Positions 7,914 to 15,553 of a stretch of DNA of 32,713 bases are shown here, piece by piece. Location of the stretch: positions 1 through 32,713 of the forward strand of contig WAKQ01000022.1 of the NCBI GenBank assembly GCA_015523295.1, read 5' to 3'. Source of the stretch: Desulfurococcales archaeon. GTDB lineage: Archaea; Thermoproteota; Thermoprotei_A; Sulfolobales; NBVN01. The notes under the pieces were generated by a model. The model was not told the DNA's origin and made no database searches. It saw only the letters and a list, made by a program, of their open reading frames with translations. The first letter of the stretch is position 1, and the number at the start of each line of letters is the position of its first letter. The translations under genes were made by a program, and so were the position numbers.

Positions 7914-9421
7914 GGTTGCACCTCAACAATAAACTCCTGCCCCCCAACAACCACTTTATACCTCTTTAACCGCTTCTGAACAGCACTTTCCTCCGCTCTC
8001 ACAGGTGCAGTACCTTCTGCTCTTACCCTGAAATATTCTGGCGCCACCTCAGGGAATAAACAGTAAGTAAGCACATCTTCTTCGCTCGGATTACTTAACC
8101 CTAGCTTCTTTACCTCTTCCCTACACTTTCCCAACTCAGGCTTTAGAAGGTCTGCAGGGCGTCCTTTAATAGGCTCCTCACCTTTCAGAACCTTCTCCCG
8201 AAGCTCTTCACTTATCTTACCTGGCGGCCTCCCATACAGGCCTTTTATATAGTCCTTGACCTCCTTAGTTATAACAGCATATCTTCCTGAAACCACATTA
8301 AGAACTGCTTGAGTCCCAACAATTTGGGAGAGGGGTGTGACCAGTGGTGGATATCCCAAATCCGCCCTAACCCTTGGGACTTCATCGAGGACCTCATCTA
8401 GCTTATCAAGTTTACCCAACTGCTTGAGCTGCGCGATCAGATTAGACATCATTCCACCAGGGATCTGATGAACAATCACATCAGGGTTTGGCAGGAGTAT
8501 AAGCGGGTTTAGAAGATCAAAATACTTACTCTCTAAGAGCTTGCGAAGATACCTTGAGACCTTATTAATGACTTTCAGGTTTACTTTAGGCCTCAACTCG
8601 TCTGGCAACGCATATAACACTGACTGAATGCCTGGCTGGGCGGTGCCAAAGGCAAGCGGTGAAACCGCTGTATCTATGAAGTCAACGCCCGCTCTAACAG
8701 CCTCAAGATATGTTGCCACAGATATCCCTCCAGTGGAGTGAGTATGCAGGTTTACTGGCACCTTAAACTCCTCTTTTATCCTTTTGATAAGCTCGGAGGC
8801 AGTCCTAGGAGCAATGATTCCAGCCATGTCCTTGATAGTTATCACATCTACGTCTAGGCCAAGCAACTCATCAACCACTTCAAGATAGTGCTCTACTGTG
8901 TGGATAGGGGACACTGTATAGGCTATGCATCCCTGAACCTCAGCCCCCACATTCTTAGCTTTTTTGACGGCGGTTCTCAGATTCCTCACATCGTTTAAAG
9001 CATCGAAAACCCTGAAGATATCGATGCCTGCCTCGTAAGCCTTACCCACAAACGCCTCCACAACGTCATCAGGATAATGCCTGTAACCAACCAGATTCTG
9101 CCCCCTGAGAAGCATTTGAAGCTTAGTTCTCCTGATCTTCGACTTCAGCACCCTAACCCTCTCCCAAGGATCTTCACGCAAGTACCTTATCGCGACATCA
9201 AATGTCGCCCCACCCCAGACCTCCATAGAGTAAAAACCGGCTGAATCCATCAACTCAGCAACGGGTATCATATCTTCAGTCCGTAACCTCGTCGCTAGAA
9301 GCGACTGATGAGCATCCCTGAAGGTTGTGTCGATGACCTTAACACTCACATCCATCACCGTGTGAGGCTCTCCTACCAATCTAATATATGTTGGCTCAGC
9401 ATTTCTTTCAAAGTTAATCAA
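7910..9421 (-). CDS. biotin-dependent carboxyltransferase subunit (PycB/OadA-like), no biotin domain
   Basis: Transfers a carboxyl group between biotin and pyruvate/oxaloacetate. The HMGL-type TIM barrel shows DTTFRDAHQSLLATR (31-45), the carboxyl-lysine segment TIKDMAG (K197) and metal histidines HTH (226-228); a PYC_OADA domain follows. The protein ends just after KVVVGGQEFIVEV, which looks like the first strand of a biotinyl domain, so the AMKM acceptor region is absent. Neither a biotin carboxylase nor a separate biotin carrier lies in this window, so partners must be elsewhere. The start is uncertain: TTG at 9421 is tabled, but GTG 9358 or ATG 9355 would give a family-like N-terminus. 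Pyruvate carboxylase and oxaloacetate decarboxylase roles cannot be told apart. Confidence 0.85.
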   Translation of the reverse strand: MINFERNAEPTYIRLVGEPHTVMDVSVKVIDTTFRDAHQSLLATRLRTEDMIPVAELMDSAGFYSMEVWGGATFDVAIRYLREDPWERVRVLKSKIRRTKLQMLLRGQNLVGYRHYPDDVVEAFVGKAYEAGIDIFRVFDALNDVRNLRTAVKKAKNVGAEVQGCIAYTVSPIHTVEHYLEVVDELLGLDVDVITIKDMAGIIAPRTASELIKRIKEEFKVPVNLHTHSTGGISVATYLEAVRAGVDFIDTAVSPLAFGTAQPGIQSVLYALPDELRPKVNLKVINKVSRYLRKLLESKYFDLLNPLILLPNPDVIVHQIPGGMMSNLIAQLKQLGKLDKLDEVLDEVPRVRADLGYPPLVTPLSQIVGTQAVLNVVSGRYAVITKEVKDYIKGLYGRPPGKISEELREKVLKGEEPIKGRPADLLKPELGKCREEVKKLGLSNPSEEDVLTYCLFPEVAPEYFRVRAEGTAPVRAEESAVQKRLKRYKVVVGGQEFIVEVQP

Positions 9422-9495
9422 TGATGTTTTCCATTTCCCAAATTTTTAGGGAGGTGGGAAATCCTTAAAGCCTTATGAAGTAACTTTAACTTGAT

Positions 9496-9583
9496 GCGGG
9501 GGTGCCCGAGCTCGGTCAAAGGGGACGGGCTTAAGACCCGTTGGCGTAGGCCTGCGTGGGTTCGAATCCCACCCCCCGCACCA
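9496..9583 (+). tRNA. tRNA-Leu (anticodon TAA), CCA encoded
   Basis: Seven-base acceptor stem GCGGGGG/CCCCCGC, anticodon arm ACGGG-CTTAAGA-CCCGT giving anticodon TAA, long variable arm typical of tRNA-Leu, T arm GTGGGTTCGAATCCCAC, and encoded CCA at 9581-9583. No intron. A TATA-like CTTAAAG at 9464-9470 lies about 30 nt upstream. It is nearly identical to the tRNA-Leu(TAG) at 20818-20905, differing in the D loop and anticodon arm. Confidence 0.97.
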
Positions 9584-9715
9584 ACCAGGAGGATTTATGA
9601 CACAGAATAACGTTGTTCACTATCATCCGATGATGCGAATGCAGTAGTATACTGACTTTCATATCTATTACGCTGTTAACCAGATATTAGTCTGACCTTA
9701 GTTAGTTTTTTATAA

Positions 9716-9988
<273 letters not shown>

Positions 9989-10041
9989 AGGTCTGGTTAT
10001 CATGGTTATCTAACTATATATACTTTAAGACTGTTTGATAT

Positions 10042-10530
10042 GTGGTGACTGTTTTGACTGACGAGGAATTGATCAGCTTAATATCTAACATGGCGAAAAG
10101 AGAGCTAGAGTACGCTCAAGAACTTACAGATCTTGCGAATAAGATTAAACATCCTGTGTTAAAGGCGTTATTCATTGGTATAGCCTCTGACTCCGGAAAA
10201 CACGCAAAGTTCTACGAATCAATAAGCGCTTTGCTATCAAATCCATACCCTCTAATCTCGCAGGAGAAGCTAGATGAGGTGAAGGAAGCCATAAAGAAAC
10301 ATATAGCTACCGAGAGTGACATGGTTAGGATTTCAAAAGAGCTTGCAGACCGGGAAAAGGATCCGAGGATTAAGCTTCTCTTAATGGCAATACACCATGA
10401 TGAATTAGCCCACCATAAAATACTAGTGAGCATTCAAGAAAACATAGTTAAAGCTCTAACTCTCACCGAGAAAGAGCTATGGGATCTGATATGGAAAGAC
10501 AGTCTCTGGCATGGCACGCCAGGAGGTTAA
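10042..10530 (+). CDS. ferritin-like (rubrerythrin-related) helical protein
   Basis: The 162-residue all-helical protein resembles the ferritin-like four-helix bundle: KRELEYAQEL in helix 1, IASDSGKHAKFYE in helix 2, a Glu in KKHIATESD, and MAIHHDELAHHKIL in the last helix. The usual E-x2-H of helix 2 reads S-x2-H here, so a standard di-iron site is not certain. There is no rubredoxin domain. The start may be GTG at 10042, which a TATATATA box near 10016 would make leaderless, or TTG at 10054, which has GGTGA five bases before it. A role in oxygen or iron handling with the neighbouring ferredoxin is inference only. Confidence 0.65.
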   Translation: MVTVLTDEELISLISNMAKRELEYAQELTDLANKIKHPVLKALFIGIASDSGKHAKFYESISALLSNPYPLISQEKLDEVKEAIKKHIATESDMVRISKELADREKDPRIKLLLMAIHHDELAHHKILVSIQENIVKALTLTEKELWDLIWKDSLWHGTPGG

Positions 10531-10632
10531 TGATTCATACTAATTAATGTGGATTAAAATATTAGAAATTTTAAATTTTTAAACCTATAAGCCCTACTTA
10601 CTTGCTTCTCATTTAGCTCATAATAATGACTT

Positions 10633-11526
10633 TCAGGAAGTTATAGTGTAAGTAGAGCCATCACAATAGATGCCTGGCGTGTTCAAGAAAGACAGTCCTT
10701 CCCGACATGTCGCGAAGGCAAGTCCCTTATCCAATGCCAGCTTCATTACCGTTAACATGTATCTTAGCCTGATCTCACGAGGAAGGTAGAAATACCCACC
10801 AACTTTTTCCCCTTTAGATATATATGTACTGTAGAACCAATCCTTTAGATGTGGGAATACCTTGCTTAACCTTGCAAGGGAATCCCACCTAGCCTTATAG
10901 GTGGAGGTTGTAACCTGCTTCACCCCAGCATCAGCTACAGCATCAATTAACTCTCTCAAATCATCTAACCCATCGTTAACCCTAGGGATTATCGGGTCAA
11001 TTCTCACAGTTACTGGTATACTTGAACGTGATAGTCTTTCAACAGCTTTTACTCGTTGAGATGGTGGTGGAGCACCAGGCTCTATCTTCTTCGCCAACTC
11101 ATCCTTCAATGTGGTGATAGTTATAGAGACCGCTACACCCCCGTCTTTCAGCAAGTCAGTATCTCTCGTTACTAAATCAGATTTAGTTACTAGCAATAAC
11201 CTAAAGCCCCTAGCCAGGATAGCTTTAATTACTTTCCGTGTAAGGCCTAGGGTTTCTTCAGGGGGTGTATAGGGGTCGCTTGACTCGCTCATTGAGATAA
11301 GAGCACCCTTAGGCAACCTGTCCAAGTCATGGAGTACGTTAACAAGTAAGTTTTTCTTAGGTCTTGGTCTGCTGAAGTCTTTAATATAAGACCTAGCATA
11401 GCAATAAATGCATCCATGAGCACAACCTGTATAGGGATTTAGAGTGAATTTATGTGGGCAGGTGCATAATCTAGACCTCCACGGGTCAAACTCCCTTATA
11501 ACTCTCAGACCCCTGATCCTAACCAT
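10633..11526 (-). CDS. radical SAM protein, SPL/COG1533 family
   Basis: The 297-residue protein has the radical SAM cluster motif C35-x3-C39-x2-C42 in YTGCAHGCIYCYARSY. Two further cysteines (C21, C23) lie in the preceding RLCTCPHKF. The barrel resembles the spore photoproduct lyase-like family COG1533, with SESSDPYTPPEE and LLLVTKSDLVTRD segments typical of it. Many members of this family are not DNA lyases, so the reaction is unknown. The ATG at 11526 has a near-perfect AGGTGAT site 5 bp upstream. It lies alone, downstream of tRNA-Ser on the same strand. Confidence 0.85.
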   Translation of the reverse strand: MVRIRGLRVIREFDPWRSRLCTCPHKFTLNPYTGCAHGCIYCYARSYIKDFSRPRPKKNLLVNVLHDLDRLPKGALISMSESSDPYTPPEETLGLTRKVIKAILARGFRLLLVTKSDLVTRDTDLLKDGGVAVSITITTLKDELAKKIEPGAPPPSQRVKAVERLSRSSIPVTVRIDPIIPRVNDGLDDLRELIDAVADAGVKQVTTSTYKARWDSLARLSKVFPHLKDWFYSTYISKGEKVGGYFYLPREIRLRYMLTVMKLALDKGLAFATCREGLSFLNTPGIYCDGSTYTITS

Positions 11527-11652
11527 CTACATCACCTGAAAATGAGTGAATTCAAAAGCTTTTTGAGCATAAAGCTATAGCATTTCCACATCCTAAGTAA
11601 CATATTCTCCTTCATAACTACTTTGTAGGGAGCGTTTGCTTCATAGAATGGA

Positions 11653-11765
11653 TGGCGCCGGGGGCGGGATTTGAACCCGCGTGCCCCAAAGGGGCAGTGG
11701 GTCTCCTGCTTCAAAACCGGAAATAGACTCGAGCCCACCCCCTTGGACCGCTCGGGCACCCCGGC
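11653..11765 (-). tRNA. tRNA-Ser (anticodon CGA) with 25-nt intron, CCA encoded
   Basis: On the minus strand, the acceptor stem GCCGGGG/CCCCGGC, anticodon stem GTGGG/CCCAC, loop CTCGAGA (anticodon CGA), variable arm TGCCCC-TTT-GGGGCA and GCGGGTTCAAATCCCGC T arm are all present, with CCA at 11653-11655. The anticodon loop is interrupted by 25 nt (11703-11727) between positions 37 and 38, the canonical archaeal intron site. An open frame spanning this tRNA is not a gene. Confidence 0.95.
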
Positions 11766-11841
11766 CCAAACAAATACTCAACTAAGAGGGTATTAATATT
11801 GTTGAGTGTTTAATGGCTGAAGCATTCAGCATCACTGAAGT

Positions 11842-12969
11842 CTAAAATCTAGGTCTAGGAACAATTTTTGAAGAGAGTTCCTTCATTTGCTCTAGCTTCT
11901 CCTGATGAGCCTTTAGGAATTCCTTCAGCCGTTCAGCAGTTTCCTTTTTGCATTTACCGCATAGTAGTTTACCTTCTTTGCATTTTTCATATATTTCCCT
12001 CAACTCACTGTCATCGTGGACTAGGTGATAGGCGTTCAACTCATACACCGGGCACTTCTCAGGTTCACCGCCTAGCCTCCGCTGCTCTGCCGCTGTTGGT
12101 CTTCCACCGGTTAAAGCATTCATAAGTTTCTTGACCGCAAATTCAGGTGGATCACTTAGCGCTATGTAGGACTCAGGATTAGAAGAGCTCATCTTCCCCC
12201 CTTGAAGTCCGCTCATGAATCTGTGGTAGGTTGATGCTGGCCTTGTCAAACCTAACTCGTTACTGAATCTATCAGCCAGATCCCTAGTCAGCCTGAGATG
12301 AGGGTCTTGATCTGCACCCACAGGAACTAAGACTAACTCATACCCGCCGAATTCAGGCAGTTGGGGATGTAGAATATCGGCAGCTTGAGTAAGGGCTGCT
12401 AAGATTTTAGCCGTCTCAAGATCTTCTCCATATATAGCCTTTAGCTCAGCAATAGTCACTTTCCTAGAGAACATTTGGATAAGTCTATAATATGGTGTTC
12501 TGTGGTTAGATTGGAAGTATATCTTTGTTTTCTCAGGATCAAGCCCTAGGGCAAGGTAATTGGGAATATACTCATTAAGTGCTAAATCAATGACTTCCTT
12601 CCTGCTTTTCTTTCGAACTGCATATGCTTCTATATCGGCTATCGCAACAAATACGTCGATGCCTAATTTCTGGTAATATACTAGCTGATCAATAACCATT
12701 TTATGACCAAAATGCATTCTCCCAGAAGGCATAAGCCCTGTAAGTATAGCTACCCTCTTATTATTCTTAATCGCCTCTAAAACACGGTCAAAGTCACGAT
12801 GTCCAAAAACTATCCCCCTCCGCATTAGCAGGTGAGGTTCTGCCAGCTTTCTAAGCTCTGGAAGCACCTCCTTGAAAGGCCTAATTCCGAAGTACTTGAA
12901 CAGCTTCTCATACTCTTTTACAGCTTCCGAACTCCATGGATCAATCCTGAACGCCACAATAGGCAACAC
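11842..12969 (-). CDS. trpS: tryptophanyl-tRNA synthetase
   Basis: Charges tRNA-Trp; class I synthetase of archaeal/eukaryal type. The 375-residue protein has the HIGH-equivalent PSGRMHFGH (81-89), the VPVGADQDPHLRLTRD segment (216-230) that shapes the Trp/adenylate site, and GGKMSSSNPE (257-266). A Cys cluster near the C-terminus (CKEGKLLCGKCKKE) could bind metal. GTG at 12969 is preferred because the TATA box at 12990-12998 predicts transcription starting at that base, a leaderless mRNA with no binding site visible. It is divergent from the KaiC-family gene with an 87-bp gap. Confidence 0.94.
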   Translation of the reverse strand: MLPIVAFRIDPWSSEAVKEYEKLFKYFGIRPFKEVLPELRKLAEPHLLMRRGIVFGHRDFDRVLEAIKNNKRVAILTGLMPSGRMHFGHKMVIDQLVYYQKLGIDVFVAIADIEAYAVRKKSRKEVIDLALNEYIPNYLALGLDPEKTKIYFQSNHRTPYYRLIQMFSRKVTIAELKAIYGEDLETAKILAALTQAADILHPQLPEFGGYELVLVPVGADQDPHLRLTRDLADRFSNELGLTRPASTYHRFMSGLQGGKMSSSNPESYIALSDPPEFAVKKLMNALTGGRPTAAEQRRLGGEPEKCPVYELNAYHLVHDDSELREIYEKCKEGKLLCGKCKKETAERLKEFLKAHQEKLEQMKELSSKIVPRPRF

Positions 12970-12988
12970 CGTAAGATCGTGAAGGATT

Positions 12989-12998
12989 CTTTTATAAA
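12989..12998 (-). promoter_or_regulatory. TATA box of trpS (leaderless)
   Basis: Minus-strand TTTATAAAAG, about 25 nt before the GTG start at 12969. The spacing fits transcription beginning on the start codon itself. The opposite gene has its own TATA-like GTTATAAT near 13017-13024 and a GGGGGTGGGG binding site at 13046-13055. Confidence 0.6.
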
Positions 12999-13056
12999 GG
13001 TTTGATTGTCTAGGCCGTTATAATCTCTAGAAGGTATTTACTTACGGGGGTGGGGA

Positions 13057-14397
13057 GTGAGTGATGAAATAATCAGGGTCAGCACGGGAATCGACAAGCT
13101 TGATGCCGCTCTTCAGGGAGGCGTGCCTAAAGGCTCTTGGGTCGCAATAACGGGCGAGCCTGGTACAGGGAAGTCAATACTATGCATGCATTATGCTTGG
13201 GCTGGTCTGAAGGTAGGTGACCCTGTTATCTACGTAACCACGGAGGCGGAGTTCAGAGACGTTGTAAGGCAGGCACGCCAGTTCAGGATGTTTTTAGATG
13301 ATTATGAAATACATTACCTTGGCAGTAAAGCCCCGCTACGAAAACCCCAACTAGTTGTAGTCGATATATTTAGCCTGCTTAAGACTGCCAAACAGTTGAG
13401 TGCCGATGTTGAAGAGATCGATAAAAGCAGAAGGTATGCAGCCCTAGAAATTGACGTGTTGATCGCAGCTATTAGAGAAGCCTATAGAGTGCTAGGCCTG
13501 TTAGAGGGAGGTAGGCACTCACCCTCAAGGCATGTGAGGTTAATTATCGATTCCCTCTCAGCATTTTGGGCGGATAGGCCTGCCATGGCCAGAAGGTATT
13601 CCTATCAACTTAAAATAGCTACTCATAGAGAGAACGTTACCGCTTACCTCGTCTCGCAATATGCGATGACCACTAAAAGCGTATCTCCGGGAACCCCGAT
13701 CATCATAAGAGAAGATGGAAGAGTGAAGAGCATTCCCGTTGATGAGTGGAGTAGTAAGTTCTTCAGCAGGGGAGAGACCGGGGTAAAGGCTATACCTTAT
13801 AAGGCTTACACGCTTAGTTTTGACCCAATCAGAAAAGTGATAGAGTGGGATGAAGTCCTAGCGGTTGTGAAGCATTTTGAGAGGCGCCCCCTCATAAAAA
13901 TAGTAACAGAGGATGGTAGAGGGATCTTAGTTACAGAGGATCACAGTATCTACGCTGCACATGGAAATAAATACATACCAGTGAAGGCGGGAAGATTAAG
14001 GGCAGGTGACCTTCTACCGATACCTAAGTCCTCCATCATTGCAGATTCTGGAAACGTTGAAGGAGAAGTGGATACAGTGAAAATCTCAAGGATCTCTAAG
14101 GTCGACTTTAAGGGCTTCGTATACGATCTAAGCGTTCAAAAGAATCAGAACTTCCTAGCCGGACATAAACCGCTTATTGCTCATAACAGCACGTTCGGAT
14201 TTGGGCTTGAACATATAGCTGACGGTGTAATTCATCTCTGGACAGCAAATGTTGAGGAGGCTAAGGAAGTTCGAAGATTCCTCATCATTAAGAAAATGCG
14301 TATGACCAATCACTATGAGGGCGCTTTCAGACTCTACATAGTGCCTGGAAAGGGCATAGAACTGAGGCCTTTGGGTGGTGCCGCGGCCGGGATTTGA
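13057..14397 (+). CDS. KaiC/RecA-family ATPase interrupted by a mini-intein
   Basis: The host protein is a single-domain KaiC-like (COG0467) ATPase of 276 residues after splicing. It has Walker A GEPGTGKS (33-40), E64 in TTEAEF, Walker B RLIIDSLSAF (D165) and the strand AYLVSQYAMTTK. Residues 208-377 are an intein, and after it the fold resumes with STFGFGLEHIADGVIHLW. Archaeal KaiC-like proteins are signalling or regulatory ATPases of mostly unknown partners; nothing here fixes the role. GTG start, with GGGGGTGGGG just before it. The last eight codons lie inside the antisense tRNA-Glu gene, and the TGA stop is formed by its T-loop bases. Confidence 0.88.
   Translation: MSDEIIRVSTGIDKLDAALQGGVPKGSWVAITGEPGTGKSILCMHYAWAGLKVGDPVIYVTTEAEFRDVVRQARQFRMFLDDYEIHYLGSKAPLRKPQLVVVDIFSLLKTAKQLSADVEEIDKSRRYAALEIDVLIAAIREAYRVLGLLEGGRHSPSRHVRLIIDSLSAFWADRPAMARRYSYQLKIATHRENVTAYLVSQYAMTTKSVSPGTPIIIREDGRVKSIPVDEWSSKFFSRGETGVKAIPYKAYTLSFDPIRKVIEWDEVLAVVKHFERRPLIKIVTEDGRGILVTEDHSIYAAHGNKYIPVKAGRLRAGDLLPIPKSSIIADSGNVEGEVDTVKISRISKVDFKGFVYDLSVQKNQNFLAGHKPLIAHNSTFGFGLEHIADGVIHLWTANVEEAKEVRRFLIIKKMRMTNHYEGAFRLYIVPGKGIELRPLGGAAAGI
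13678..14187 (+). other. mini-intein (170 residues) in the KaiC-family ATPase
   Basis: In-frame protein-splicing element, residues 208-377. Block A begins SVSPGTPIIIREDG with Ser1 as nucleophile. Block B is ILVTEDHSIYAA with the T-x2-H motif, block F is GFVYDLSVQKNQNFLAG, and block G is PLIAHN followed by Ser+1. All residues for standard splicing (Ser1, block B His, penultimate His376, terminal Asn377, Ser+1) are present. At 170 residues, with no LAGLIDADG motif, there is no homing endonuclease, so it probably cannot spread by itself. Splice junctions Lys207/Ser208 and Asn377/Ser378 rebuild a sensible KaiC strand. The insertion lies in the loop after the RecA-fold strand that follows Walker B. 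Confidence 0.88.
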
Positions 14398-14481
14398 ACC
14401 CGGGTCACGGGCTCTCCACGCAGGCAACAGCGGGAACTGCACGAAAGGCCCGCATACTTGACCGGGCTATACTACCGCGGC
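14376..14481 (-). tRNA. tRNA-Glu (anticodon TTC) with 28-nt intron, CCA encoded
   Basis: Acceptor stem GCCGCGG/CCGCGGC, D arm with GCCCGGTCAAGTATGCGGGC, anticodon stem CGGGC/GCCCG with loop CTTTCGA (anticodon TTC), T arm CCCGGGTTCAAATCCCGG, and CCA at 14376-14378. A 28-nt intron (14414-14441) splits positions 37 and 38. The 3' end of the gene is antisense to the last 22 bp of the KaiC-family coding sequence. Confidence 0.95.
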
Positions 14482-14578
14482 ACCAATGGAACCAATAACT
14501 CAGAGCCTTTAAAACATTATTCCCTGCTATAGTTTGCAAAACACTACGAGCAAGACAAAAAGCACTTCTATAAAACTG

Positions 14579-14677
14579 TGGTGCGGCGGCCGGGATTTGA
14601 ACCCGGGATCTCCGGCGCTCTACGGAGGACCCCTCCTTGGCAGGCCGGCGTCCTAGACCAGGCTAGACGACCGCCGC
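14579..14677 (-). tRNA. tRNA-Gly (anticodon GCC) with 20-nt intron, CCA encoded
   Basis: Acceptor stem GCGGCGG/CCGCCGC, anticodon stem CCGGC/GCCGG, loop CTGCCAC (anticodon GCC), T arm CCCGGGTTCAAATCCCGG, and CCA at 14579-14581. The 20-nt intron (14618-14637) sits between positions 37 and 38 and can itself fold (AGGA/TCCT). Discriminator base A. Confidence 0.94.
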
Positions 14678-14768
14678 CCAAAGAAACAATTAACAGCGGG
14701 TTATAAGCTTTTGATCCCCTCAGGCAAGGATAAACCTTAAAAAAATCTACACTATCAAAACAAGGGCA

Positions 14769-14845
14769 GGGCCCGTAGCTCAGCCAGGTGGAGCACCCGG
14801 CTGATAACCGGGGGGTCCGGGGTTCAAATCCCCGCGGGCCCACCA
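14769..14845 (+). tRNA. tRNA-Ile (anticodon GAT), CCA encoded
   Basis: Acceptor stem GGGCCCG/CGGGCCC, anticodon arm CCCGG-CTGATAA-CCGGG (anticodon GAT), T arm CGGGGTTCAAATCCCCG, and CCA at 14843-14845. No intron. The TATA-like CCTTAAAA near 14736 is about 30 nt upstream. It is the only plus-strand tRNA in the 14.3-15.4 kb group. Confidence 0.97.
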
Positions 14846-15251
14846 TGAGTTTATAAAGTATCCCATCCTCTCTATCAGTCCCGTTATTAATGGGGTTAAC
14901 TAAGAATAGACAAGAGATAAGGCATCTAGGTGAGGCACATCATATAGCTATTTTTAGAACCCTGCAATTTTGATGACTCCGAAGAAAAGAACATCATTAA
15001 AGGCACTTTCACTCACCCGATTTCGAGTGAACACCCCATCAGGAGCTGGAAGAATCAAAAATTATAGGAAGCGCTTTAATGGTTGGATTAGGTCGTATGT
15101 CGATTACCCTCCCCTGATCCTCCTGCAAAACAACTGCGGCTCAACGTGAGGTACGCCCTAAATAGATAACTCTTTGAAGCAATTACAGTCGAGCGATCTC
15201 ATAGTCATGTTATAAAGCAATTAAGTAGAAGGGGAATAACTGATGGTTATG
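14846..15251. other. gene-free spacer between tRNA-Ile and tRNA-Arg
   Basis: About 400 nt without a credible coding frame or recognisable RNA gene on either strand. One perfect 7-bp inverted repeat is visible at 15008-15031 (TTCACTC, 10-nt loop, GAGTGAA). The box-C-like TGATGA at about 14971 lacks matching D boxes. I see no coding signal, transposon end or tRNA fragment. Confidence 0.5.
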
Positions 15252-15374
15252 TGGCGGGCCCGGGGGGATTTGAACCCCCGACATCCGGCGTCCCCGGAAA
15301 GGGGACCGCTAGAGCTTAGGAACCCCCGGGTCCTTTAGGAGGCCGGCGCTCTATCCTAGCTGAGCTACGGGCCC
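15252..15374 (-). tRNA. tRNA-Arg (anticodon CCT) with 45-nt intron, CCA encoded
   Basis: Acceptor stem GGGCCCG/CGGGCCC, D arm GCTCAGCTAGGATAGAGC, anticodon stem CCGGC/GCCGG with loop CTCCTAC (anticodon CCT), T arm GGGGGTTCAAATCCCCC, and CCA at 15252-15254. The intron of 45 nt (15291-15335) splits positions 37 and 38. It is the longest in the window and holds two hairpins, including GTCCCC/GGGGAC. A TATA-like CCTTAAAA at about 15401-15408 fits its promoter. Confidence 0.94.
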
Positions 15375-15553
15375 ACCTCCAAACTTTAAGGATTCAAAGC
15401 AGTTTTAAGGATTACTCAAAGCCCTACCATACATTATGATATGATCTTCTACTGATGAGAGATTGAGCCATTTGCTAGTACGAGATCTTTAATCGATAGT
15501 AATGAATGCATAGTTTTAATTGCCATTCCTAACCTATGAGAGAAGGTGATCTT

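Noticed and set aside
9630-9695. Possible C/D box RNA (ATGATGC then two CTGA boxes)
   Set aside because: Box C is imperfect, no acceptable C' box exists, and the D'-C' spacing is too long.
11532-11759. 75-codon minus frame
   Set aside because: It is read through the intron-containing tRNA-Ser and has no family resemblance.
14155-14846. Two minus frames of about 93 codons over the tRNA group
   Set aside because: They are read through tRNA-Glu, tRNA-Gly and the tRNA-Ile complement, with typical tRNA-derived residues (GFEPRTPRL).
14969-15031. Possible small RNA in the spacer before tRNA-Arg
   Set aside because: One TGATGA and one inverted repeat only, with no D box and no promoter that fits either strand.
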